Source of the DNA: an uncultured Clostridia bacterium
Lineage (GTDB): Bacteria; Bacillota; Clostridia; TANB77; CAG-508
Assembly: GCA_948934525.1 (NCBI GenBank)
Contig: CAQZSK010000007.1
Coordinates: 1-64,000, forward strand
Length of the DNA stretch: 64,000 nt
Direction of reading: 5' to 3'
This document shows, in pieces, positions 54,385-62,168 of this stretch. The notes under the pieces were generated by a model. That model saw nothing but the letters and a program-made list of their open reading frames with translations, ran no database searches and was not told where the DNA came from. The stretch's first letter is position 1; each line of letters starts with the position of its first letter. Position numbers and translations under genes: made by a program.

Positions 54385-54744
54385 ATGCCAAAGATTGATA
54401 ACAGACTAGTTACTTATCAGAAAATGACTAATCTTATCTATTACTCTAAGAATTTATTAAAAAAATATCCAAAAAGTGAACGATTTGATTTATGTGCAGA
54501 CATCAAAAATTTATTATATGAAGACTTAAAATACATTGTATATGCATGGAAAGCATATGCAAATCAAGAAAAGTATGAATATTTGAGAAAAGTAGATGTT
54601 GACCTTGTAGTTTTAAAGAGTCTTATTACAATATCTTATAAAAGTATGTATATTAATCAAAAGAACTATATGGTTTGGAATGAGAATATAGACGAAATCG
54701 GTAAGCTGATTGGAGGGTGGATGAAATCATGCCAAAAAGAGTAA
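54385..54744 (+). CDS. avd: DGR accessory protein Avd
   Basis: 119 residues, all-helical, matching the four-helix Avd/S23-like family: 'MTNLIYYSKNLLKKYPKSERFDLCADIKNLLYEDL', 'LRKVDVDLVVLKSLITISYKSMYI', and the hallmark C-terminal 'EIGKLIGGWMKS'. Avd forms a pentameric barrel that binds the reverse transcriptase and template RNA and is needed for cDNA synthesis. AATGGAGG precedes the ATG. Its 3' end overlaps the reverse transcriptase gene. Confidence 0.9.
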   Translation: MPKIDNRLVTYQKMTNLIYYSKNLLKKYPKSERFDLCADIKNLLYEDLKYIVYAWKAYANQEKYEYLRKVDVDLVVLKSLITISYKSMYINQKNYMVWNENIDEIGKLIGGWMKSCQKE

Positions 54745-55760
54745 ATAACGTATTTTATGAAAAGTTAAAATTTTCTAATATGTTAAAAGCATATGAAAGG
54801 TCAAAAGAAAATAAACGTAATCGTAAAGAAGTAATTGTATTTGAATTAGATTCTGTTAGTAATATAATGAAAATTTTGAAGTCATTAAATGAGGGAACTT
54901 ATCAGGTTGGAAAATATAGAGAATTTATTATTTATGAACCAAAGAAGAGATTGATAGAAGCATTACCATTTAAAGATAGAGTTGTACAACAGTGGTATGT
55001 AGAAGAATTTATAAAGCCTATTTTTGTACCAAAATTTATTATCGATTCTTATGCTTGCATTAATGGAAGAGGGGTTCATAGTGCTGTAAGGAAATTAAAT
55101 AAATATATGTATAACTTTTCTCAAAAACAAAAGGATTTTTACATATTGAAATGTGATATATCCAAATATTTTTATAGCATTAGAAAAGAAATTTTATATC
55201 GTATTATTGAAAGATACATTAAAGATAGAAATGTTCTAAAATTAACAAAGATGCTCATATATCATAATGACGATCCAGTAGGAATTCCGATTGGCAATTA
55301 TACCTCACAATATTTTGCAAATATTTATTTAAATCAATTAGATCATTTTGTCAAAGAAAAATTAAGAATTAAATATTATGTAAGATATATGGATGACTTT
55401 GTATTATTGTTGGACAGCAAAGAAAAATGCAAGGAAGTATTGGGAAAAATTACTCAATTTTTATCAGAAGAATTAGGACTAACTTTGAATAAAAAAACAA
55501 ATTATTTTAAATCAAAACAAGGAGTAAGATTTTGTGGTTATAAAGTGTATGATAATCGCATTTTACTACTAAATGAAAATAAAAAGAAAATTAAGAAGAA
55601 AATTAAGATATGGAATAAACTATATCATGAAAATAAATTAGATTTGAAAGAAACTGCATTGAAACTGAATTCTTGGATAGGACATGCACAAAATGCAGAT
55701 ACATATCACCTAATACAAGAGATGAAGAAGAGATGTGATTGGTTATATGATGAAAGTTAA
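54729..55760 (+). CDS. DGR reverse transcriptase
   Basis: 343 residues from the ATG at 54729 (MPKRVNN), 11 nt after GGAGGG; a GTG at 54717 in that site is less likely. Motif A LKCDISKYF (Asp143), IGNYTSQ at 188-194, and YMDD at 220-223. The IG-xxx-SQ pattern instead of the usual QG-xxx-SP is diagnostic of DGR enzymes, which lose fidelity opposite template adenines. The C-terminal thumb is basic (NENKKKIKKKIKIWNK). It overlaps avd and is followed after 31 bp by a pilin-like gene. Confidence 0.95.
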   Translation: MPKRVNNVFYEKLKFSNMLKAYERSKENKRNRKEVIVFELDSVSNIMKILKSLNEGTYQVGKYREFIIYEPKKRLIEALPFKDRVVQQWYVEEFIKPIFVPKFIIDSYACINGRGVHSAVRKLNKYMYNFSQKQKDFYILKCDISKYFYSIRKEILYRIIERYIKDRNVLKLTKMLIYHNDDPVGIPIGNYTSQYFANIYLNQLDHFVKEKLRIKYYVRYMDDFVLLLDSKEKCKEVLGKITQFLSEELGLTLNKKTNYFKSKQGVRFCGYKVYDNRILLLNENKKKIKKKIKIWNKLYHENKLDLKETALKLNSWIGHAQNADTYHLIQEMKKRCDWLYDES

Positions 55761-55791
55761 ATACAATATTTAGAAAGGAATGTGGAGAAAT

Positions 55792-58053
55792 ATGGGATTA
55801 AAAAAGAACAAGCAAAAAGGTATTACACTAGTTGCGCTTGTAGTCACAATAGTAGTATTATTGATACTATCAGGAATTACAATTACTTATGTAATGGGCG
55901 ACAATAGTATATTTGCACAAGCACAGGCAGCAAAATTTAAAACAAGATGGTCAGCCTATAGGGAACAAGTAGATACTTATACAACTTGGAAGGTAGCCTC
56001 AACAATGAATACCAATATAAGTGGGATCAATTCGGGAGATACCCTAATAGAATTAATTGAGATAGAGGCAGAAGGGGTAGATATTCAGCCTGAGGATGTT
56101 AATATTCCTATTTCAGATATTGTAAATGTTGATAAAAAAGATCAAAAATATGTAGTTGTTTATCATGGCGAGTTATGTTATGTAAAGGACGACAGAAATA
56201 AAGAAGCAGATAAAGAAGCTAAATGGTGTGAAGAAATGGGAATTCCTGTATTAGAGTTAAAAAGACCATCAGGAATTAACATTAAAGATGGTAGTTATGA
56301 ATATGTCAATGGAACATACTTATGTACACCAGTACTAAATGAAGGATTTAATAAAAACTATACAAGATATGTAAATGAAAATTCAAATGGTGTAATGGAG
56401 CCTAAAAATTGGATATTTGATAAACCAACAGAAGATTGGTATGATTATACAAAAGGAAAATGGGCTAATATTGTAACAGAGCAAGAAGGAATAGAATGTT
56501 ATTATACATGGATACCAAGATACTGCTTCAAATTAAATCAAACTACACAAAGAGCAGATGTTAAGTTAATTGATATTAATAATAACTATAAAGATCCATA
56601 CACAGATGAAGTAACAACTTGGGAAGAGCTAAGAGCACAAGATTACGCTGTACCAGAAGCATTTACTTTTAATGGAAAGGCAATAGCAGGATATTGGGCA
56701 ATGAAGTATAATTTAGGAGAGGCACCAACCAAATCTATCCTTTATTATGATATGAAGGTATCAAGAGGAGTTATTACAATTTCTAATATAGTACCAACTG
56801 GTTTAACTGGAGTGGCTAAATATGTAGTATCATTAAATAGTAAAGTAGAAGAAACAATAACGGATGTAGCTAATATTAATAAAAAGACGATTCGTTTAGA
56901 AAATATGAAAAAAGGAGACAATGTTATTAATATGACTGCATTCAGCAGTAAAGGTGAAATGATAGCAAGTTATACAAGAGTATATGGTTCTTCTATTGTA
57001 AATCCACCAGATTTAACAGGTTTTGATAAAGAAAGCACTTTCTATGTATTATATGATGAACAAGATAAAGAATATAGTACAGTACCAATCAGTCAAGAAG
57101 TACCAATTGGATGGTACAATTATGATGAAGCAGAATGGGCAAACATAGTAGTAAGAAATAATGATGGAGAAACTTATTATACATGGATACCAAGATATGA
57201 ATTTTTATTAAAATCAGGAAATGAGAGAAGTGAAGTGAAATTTGTTACTGATACAGCTGGGGGAACAGGAAGTAATAGAGCAGGGGTATCAGCTGGATAT
57301 CAAGTACCAGAAGCATTTAAATTTAATGGAAAAGAAATAACTGGATATTGGGCAATGAAGTATAATATGGGGGATGTTAACACTGCAACCCTTAATGCAG
57401 AAGTTGTATATACCTCAAATTCAATTACAATAAAAGGATTAAAAGGTAGTGCAATTACTAGTGGGCAGACTTATAACTATTACATTAATGGAAAGCCAAG
57501 AAATAAAGATTCAAAACCTGATAAGACAACAAAGAATGCAGCAGATATGATTACATTTAATAACTTAGAATCTGGAAAAGAATATACTATTTTAGTTGAA
57601 ATAAGAAATAGCAGTGGAGGGTATGTAGGAGGATTAACTAAAAAAGTAAAAACAGGTATGCCAAATAAGCCAGATTTGACAGGATTTAATCCGGAATGTA
57701 CCTATTATGTAACATATAATGGTTCAACACCAGTAAGAGGAGAAAAGATCAAGAATGATGGCAGCAATATGCCAGCAAATTGGTATGATTATTCAAATGC
57801 AAAATGGGCAAATATAGTAACAACAAATGGAAACACAGAGACCTACTTTACATGGATACCAAGGTATGAGTTTAAATTAGATGGAACTTCAGCAGTTCAA
57901 AGAAGTGATGTCAGATTTTTGGACGGAAAAGCTGGAGGTACAGGAAATGAAAGAAATGGTGTTACACCAAGCTATCAAGTACCAGAGGCATTTAAATTTA
58001 ATGGACAAGAAATAACAGGATATTGGGCAATGAAATATAATTTAGGCGGATAA
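55792..58053 (+). CDS. Pilin-like modular surface protein downstream of the DGR
   Basis: 753 residues from the ATG at 55792, 4 nt after GTGGAG; the ATG at 55780 abuts its site. Intact prepilin-like leader MGLKKNKQKGITLVALVVT and helix to about residue 35. Then three copies of a module containing a W-YDY/YNYDEA-WANIV segment, YYTWIPRYEF, RSEVKF/RADVKL, and 'YQVPEAFKFNGKEITGYWAMKYNLG', the first two joined to the next by about 100-residue Fn3-like linkers with 'PPDLTGFD'. Probably a cell-surface fibre or pilus subunit. It may be co-transcribed with avd-RT. It ends at the third module without a lectin-type tail. Confidence 0.85.
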   Translation: MGLKKNKQKGITLVALVVTIVVLLILSGITITYVMGDNSIFAQAQAAKFKTRWSAYREQVDTYTTWKVASTMNTNISGINSGDTLIELIEIEAEGVDIQPEDVNIPISDIVNVDKKDQKYVVVYHGELCYVKDDRNKEADKEAKWCEEMGIPVLELKRPSGINIKDGSYEYVNGTYLCTPVLNEGFNKNYTRYVNENSNGVMEPKNWIFDKPTEDWYDYTKGKWANIVTEQEGIECYYTWIPRYCFKLNQTTQRADVKLIDINNNYKDPYTDEVTTWEELRAQDYAVPEAFTFNGKAIAGYWAMKYNLGEAPTKSILYYDMKVSRGVITISNIVPTGLTGVAKYVVSLNSKVEETITDVANINKKTIRLENMKKGDNVINMTAFSSKGEMIASYTRVYGSSIVNPPDLTGFDKESTFYVLYDEQDKEYSTVPISQEVPIGWYNYDEAEWANIVVRNNDGETYYTWIPRYEFLLKSGNERSEVKFVTDTAGGTGSNRAGVSAGYQVPEAFKFNGKEITGYWAMKYNMGDVNTATLNAEVVYTSNSITIKGLKGSAITSGQTYNYYINGKPRNKDSKPDKTTKNAADMITFNNLESGKEYTILVEIRNSSGGYVGGLTKKVKTGMPNKPDLTGFNPECTYYVTYNGSTPVRGEKIKNDGSNMPANWYDYSNAKWANIVTTNGNTETYFTWIPRYEFKLDGTSAVQRSDVRFLDGKAGGTGNERNGVTPSYQVPEAFKFNGQEITGYWAMKYNLGG

Positions 58054-58081
58054 TAAGACGAGTCCTTTTTCTCCAACATAG

Positions 58082-58113
58082 AGGCGAAGATGCAAAAATC
58101 TTCGCCTTTTATA
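58082..58113 (+). terminator. Terminator after the modular pilin-like gene
   Basis: AGGCGAAGAT (58082-58091) / ATCTTCGCCT (58098-58107), then TTTATATT. Confidence 0.8.
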
Positions 58114-58142
58114 TTGTAACAAACTATTAAAAGGTGTATAAT
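58114..58142 (+). promoter_or_regulatory. Promoter of aspS
   Basis: TTGTAA (58114-58119), 17-bp spacer, TATAAT (58137-58142). Confidence 0.65.
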
Positions 58143-58173
58143 AAGGTCAAATGAAATAAGAGGAGAAAACAAT

Positions 58174-59931
58174 ATGTATAGAAATCATAACTGTGGAGAG
58201 TTAAATATAAAAAATGTAGGAGAAGAAGTAACATTAGCAGGTTGGGTACAAAAAATTAGAAATTTAGGTTCTATGGCATTTATTGACTTACGTGATCAAT
58301 TTGGAATTACGCAAGTAGTTATTTCAGCAGAGAATCAGGAGATTGATAAAACTGTATTAAATAATATTGTTACAGAATGTGTACTTCAAGTTGTAGGAAA
58401 TGTAATTGAAAGATCAAATAAAAATGATAAAATTCCTACTGGAAAAATAGAAATTGACGCAAAGAAAATTCAAATTTTAGGAAAATGTAAAAATATTTTA
58501 CCATTTGAAGTAAATTCTGACAAAGTGGGAGAAGTAAAAGAAGATTTAAGACTAGAATATCGTTTTTTAGATTTAAGAAATGATAAATTACATAAAACAA
58601 TTATTCTTCGTAGTGAAATTATAAAAACTATTCGCAAAAAAATGGATGAATTAGGATTCACGGAAATTCAAACACCTATATTAGCGAATTCCTCACCAGA
58701 AGGTGCAAGAGATTATTTGGTACCAAGTAGACTACATGCAGGAGAATTTTATGCACTTCCACAAGCACCACAACAATTTAAACAATTGTTAATGGTTTCA
58801 GGTTTTGATAAATATTATCAAATTGCACCATGTTTTAGAGATGAAGATCCAAGGGCAGATAGAGCACCAGGCGAATTCTATCAATTAGATTTTGAAATGA
58901 GTTTTGCAGAACAAGAAGATGTTTTGAAAGTATTAGCAGAAATCTTTACAACTGTCTTTAAAACACATACAGATTGGAAGGTAGATGAAATACCATTTCA
59001 AAAAATTCCATATTTAGAAGCGATGGAGAAGTATGGAAGTGATAAACCAGATTTAAGAAATCCATTAATCATCCAAGATGTTACAAATATCTTTGAACAT
59101 GTAGAATTTAATAATTTCAAAGACAAAATAGTAAAAGCAATAGTAGTACAAAATGGAGCTGAACAAGGAAGAAAGTTCTTTGATTCTATGACTGAATTTG
59201 CTATGGAAGAAGCAGGAGCAAAAGGGCTAGCATGGGTAAAAGTAGATAATGCAAATGTAATATCGGGAGGAATAGCAAAATTTATTACGCCAGAGGTACA
59301 AAAAGAATTGGAAGAACAGATTGGCATGAGATCTGGTTGTAGTGTATTCTTTATGGCTGATGAATTAAAAATGGTTCAAAAGATTGCGGGAGCAGTTCGC
59401 ATTGAACTTGGAAACCGTTTAGATTTGCTAGAAAAAAATGTATATCGTTTATGCTATATTGTAGATTTTCCAATGTATGAATTATCTGATGAAGGAACGA
59501 TAGATTTTAATCATAATCCGTTTTCTATGCCACAAGGTGGAATGGAAGCATTAATGACAAAAAATCCATTAGATATTTTAGCCTATCAATATGATGTGGT
59601 ATGTAATGGATATGAAGTAGCATCAGGAGCTGTAAGAAACCATGATCCAGAGCTAATGGTAAAAGCATTTGAAATAGCGGGCTATAGTGAAGATGAGGTG
59701 GAAAATAGATTTGGAGCATTATACAATGCTTTTCAATATGGAACACCACCACATGCTGGAGCAGCTCCAGGATTAGATAGAATGGTAATGTTAGTAGCAG
59801 ATAGTAAAAATATTCGTGAGGTAATTGCGTTCCCTAAAAATAAAAAAGCAAGAGATTTATTGATGAGAGCACCAAGTAGAGTTCACCAAAAACAGTTAGA
59901 TGATGTTCATATTAAAATAGTAGAAGAATAA
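58174..59931 (+). CDS. aspS: Aspartyl-tRNA synthetase
   Basis: 585 residues, the bacterial form with a GAD insert. OB domain (VTLAGWVQKIRNLGSMAFIDLRDQFG), motif 2 'IAPCFRDEDPRADRAPGEFYQLDFEMSF', insert about 285-410, motif 3 'GAAPGLDRMVMLVADSKNIREVIAFPKN'. Charges tRNA-Asp, and possibly tRNA-Asn in some species; asnS in this window makes that less needed. AGAGGAG precedes the ATG. Confidence 0.96.
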   Translation: MYRNHNCGELNIKNVGEEVTLAGWVQKIRNLGSMAFIDLRDQFGITQVVISAENQEIDKTVLNNIVTECVLQVVGNVIERSNKNDKIPTGKIEIDAKKIQILGKCKNILPFEVNSDKVGEVKEDLRLEYRFLDLRNDKLHKTIILRSEIIKTIRKKMDELGFTEIQTPILANSSPEGARDYLVPSRLHAGEFYALPQAPQQFKQLLMVSGFDKYYQIAPCFRDEDPRADRAPGEFYQLDFEMSFAEQEDVLKVLAEIFTTVFKTHTDWKVDEIPFQKIPYLEAMEKYGSDKPDLRNPLIIQDVTNIFEHVEFNNFKDKIVKAIVVQNGAEQGRKFFDSMTEFAMEEAGAKGLAWVKVDNANVISGGIAKFITPEVQKELEEQIGMRSGCSVFFMADELKMVQKIAGAVRIELGNRLDLLEKNVYRLCYIVDFPMYELSDEGTIDFNHNPFSMPQGGMEALMTKNPLDILAYQYDVVCNGYEVASGAVRNHDPELMVKAFEIAGYSEDEVENRFGALYNAFQYGTPPHAGAAPGLDRMVMLVADSKNIREVIAFPKNKKARDLLMRAPSRVHQKQLDDVHIKIVEE

Positions 59932-59953
59932 AAACAAATTTTCGTAAAATGTA

Positions 59954-59982
59954 TTGACTTAAGTTTACTAGAGTAGTACAAT
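59954..59982 (+). promoter_or_regulatory. Promoter of the 60025 gene
   Basis: TTGACT (59954-59959), 17-bp spacer, TACAAT (59977-59982). Confidence 0.65.
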
Positions 59983-60024
59983 AGAAATATGGAGTTAATA
60001 TATATTTACGAAAGAGGTGGTAAT

Positions 60025-60270
60025 ATGTCTAAAAAATTAGACGAAAAAGAAACCCTAGAATCACTAATTGGAGAAATAAAAGAACTATTAAATGAAGTGA
60101 AAAGTGAGCAAGCAAGTACTAAACAAGAAATGGTAAGGCATCATAAGGTAACAATGAGAAAGCTAGACAAATTGAGAGAATTTGAAGAAATTGCAGATAT
60201 GACTAATATTGTATTTGAAAAGAGATTTTCAAATATTGAACAAGCATTAGTAAAAATGCTAAGTAAGTAG
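60025..60270 (+). CDS. Small coiled-coil protein of unknown function
   Basis: 81 residues from the ATG at 60025, after AAAGAGGTGG. Not recognised. Nearly all helical and charged: 'LESLIGEIKELLNEVKSEQASTKQEMVRHHKVTMRKLDKLREFEEIADMTNIVFEKRFSNIEQ', heptad-like. No signal or membrane segment. Own promoter and terminator. A cytoplasmic coiled-coil adaptor is possible, but there is no direct evidence. Confidence 0.65.
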   Translation: MSKKLDEKETLESLIGEIKELLNEVKSEQASTKQEMVRHHKVTMRKLDKLREFEEIADMTNIVFEKRFSNIEQALVKMLSK

Positions 60271-60277
60271 AATTTTA

Positions 60278-60308
60278 AGCCTAAGGTTTAATACCTTAGG
60301 CTATTTTA
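60278..60308 (+). terminator. Terminator of the 60025 gene
   Basis: AGCCTAAGGT (60278-60287), loop TTAAT, ACCTTAGGCT (60293-60302), then ATTTTA. Confidence 0.75.
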
Positions 60309-60333
60309 TATTATAGATATATTCTTAATTTAC

Positions 60334-60362
60334 TTGCTAAAAGTAACAACTTATGGTATAAC
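60334..60362 (+). promoter_or_regulatory. Promoter of rlmN operon
   Basis: TTGCTA (60334-60339), 17-bp spacer, TATAAC (60357-60362). Confidence 0.55.
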
Positions 60363-60383
60363 TATCTTGGAAAGAAGGAGAAG

Positions 60384-61406
60384 ATGAAAAATATCAAAGA
60401 CTACAACTTAGATGAATTAAAACAAGAACTCGTTTCTCTAGGAGAAAAGCCGTATAGAGCAGAGCAGATTTTTAATTGGCTCTATATTGAAAAGGTAAAA
60501 GAATTTGATGAAATGACTAATATTTCTTTAGAGCTAAGAGAAAAGTTAAAGCAAAATTACACTATATGCAATTTTGAGATTTTAAGAAAACAAGAATCTT
60601 CAGATGGTACAAAAAAGTACTTATTTGATATACTAGATGGAAATGCAATTGAAACAGTACTTATGCAATATCATCATGGGAAAACTATTTGTGTATCTTC
60701 TCAAATTGGCTGTAAAATGGGATGCAAGTTTTGTGCATCTACTGGAATTGCATTTGTTAGAAATTTAACTTCAGGAGAGATTATAGAGCAAATTTTGGCA
60801 GTAGAACAAGACATTGGAGAACATATTTCAAACATTGTGTTTATGGGAATTGGAGAACCTTTTGACAATTATGATAATGTAATGCATGCTATTCGTATTA
60901 TTAATCATCAAAAGGGATTAAATATAGGAGCAAGACATATTAGTATTTCAACATCAGGACTAGTTCCTCGTATTTATGATTTTGCTAATGAAGAATTACA
61001 ATGTACTTTGTCTATTTCTCTACATGCAACAACAGATGAAAAACGAAGTAAAATGATGCCAGTTAACAACTTATATCCGTTAAAGGAATTAATGCAAGCT
61101 TGTAGAGATTATATTGCCAAAACAAATAAACGTATTTCTTTTGAATATGCTTTGGCAAAAGACAATAATGATAATTTGGAAGATGCAAAAGCTTTAGTAC
61201 AATTATTACATGGAATGATTTGTCATGTTAACCTTATTCCAATTAATAAAATTGAAAATGGAAAATTTATAAAAAGTAGTAATGAAAATATTATAAAGTT
61301 TAGAGATTATTTAAATGATCATGGGATAGTAGCAACAATTAGAAGAGAATTAGGGAGTGATATTGATGCTGCTTGTGGTCAACTAAGAAGAAAAAACTTA
61401 AAATAA
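60384..61406 (+). CDS. rlmN: 23S rRNA/tRNA adenine C2-methyltransferase RlmN
   Basis: 340 residues. Radical-SAM cluster motif CKMGCKFC within 'CVSSQIGCKMGCKFCASTG', 'NIVFMGIGEPFDNYDNV', and the C-terminal 'RRELGSDIDAACGQLR' with the catalytic Cys. Methylates A2503 of 23S rRNA. First gene of the conserved rlmN-phosphatase-PASTA kinase order. AGAAGGAGAAG precedes the ATG. Confidence 0.96.
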   Translation: MKNIKDYNLDELKQELVSLGEKPYRAEQIFNWLYIEKVKEFDEMTNISLELREKLKQNYTICNFEILRKQESSDGTKKYLFDILDGNAIETVLMQYHHGKTICVSSQIGCKMGCKFCASTGIAFVRNLTSGEIIEQILAVEQDIGEHISNIVFMGIGEPFDNYDNVMHAIRIINHQKGLNIGARHISISTSGLVPRIYDFANEELQCTLSISLHATTDEKRSKMMPVNNLYPLKELMQACRDYIAKTNKRISFEYALAKDNNDNLEDAKALVQLLHGMICHVNLIPINKIENGKFIKSSNENIIKFRDYLNDHGIVATIRRELGSDIDAACGQLRRKNLK

Positions 61407-61427
61407 GATGCGGGAGGAAAAAAGTAT

Positions 61428-62153
61428 ATGGTAGGATTTGCTAGGTCAGATATTGGCAAAGCAAGAGAAATTAATCAAGACTATTATTCTATTCCAAAGC
61501 CAGAGGAAAATTTACAAATATTTATTTTAGCAGATGGAATGGGCGGATATAACGGTGGAGAAATAGCTAGCAAATTGGCTACAGAATCTGCTAAAAAATA
61601 TATAGAAAATAATTTTGAAAAAATAGAACATAATAGAGATACGATTTTAGAACTTATAAAAAATGCAATAGAATATGCTAATATGGTAGTATTTGAAAAG
61701 TCAAAACAAGAATCAGATTTAGAAGGAATGGGTACTACTTTGGACATATGCTTCATATATAATAATAAAATATATATTGGACACGTTGGTGATAGTAGAA
61801 TTTATCGTATTAGGGGAGAACTCATTCGCAAGTTAACCAAGGACCACAGCTATGTGCAACAACTAGTAGAGGATGGAAAAATTACAAGAGAAGAAGCGCA
61901 GCATCATCCAAAGAAAAACATGCTATTAAAGGCATTAGGCTGTACTGCATACGTAGAGCCAGATTTGAGAGCAAGGAATTATGAGATAGGTGATATCCTA
62001 GTAATGTGCTCAGATGGGCTAACTAATATGGTAGAAGAAAAAGAAATTTATCGTGTGATAAGAGAAAATCCAGAAGATGCGCCAAGAGTATTAGTAGACT
62101 TAGCTAATGAAGCTGGTGGATATGATAATATCACAGTGGTAACAATAAAATAG
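61428..62153 (+). CDS. prpC: PP2C-family Ser/Thr protein phosphatase
   Basis: 241 residues. PP2C metal-site motifs: 'RSDIGKAREINQDYY', 'ILADGMGGYNGGEIAS', 'GTTLDICFIYNNKIYIGHVGDSRIY', 'LVMCSDGLTNMV' and C-terminal 'GGYDNITVVTIK'. Reverses phosphorylation by the PASTA kinase next door. 21 bp after rlmN; GGGAGGA precedes the ATG. Confidence 0.95.
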   Translation: MVGFARSDIGKAREINQDYYSIPKPEENLQIFILADGMGGYNGGEIASKLATESAKKYIENNFEKIEHNRDTILELIKNAIEYANMVVFEKSKQESDLEGMGTTLDICFIYNNKIYIGHVGDSRIYRIRGELIRKLTKDHSYVQQLVEDGKITREEAQHHPKKNMLLKALGCTAYVEPDLRARNYEIGDILVMCSDGLTNMVEEKEIYRVIRENPEDAPRVLVDLANEAGGYDNITVVTIK

Positions 62154-62168
62154 GGGAGAGAATAACAT

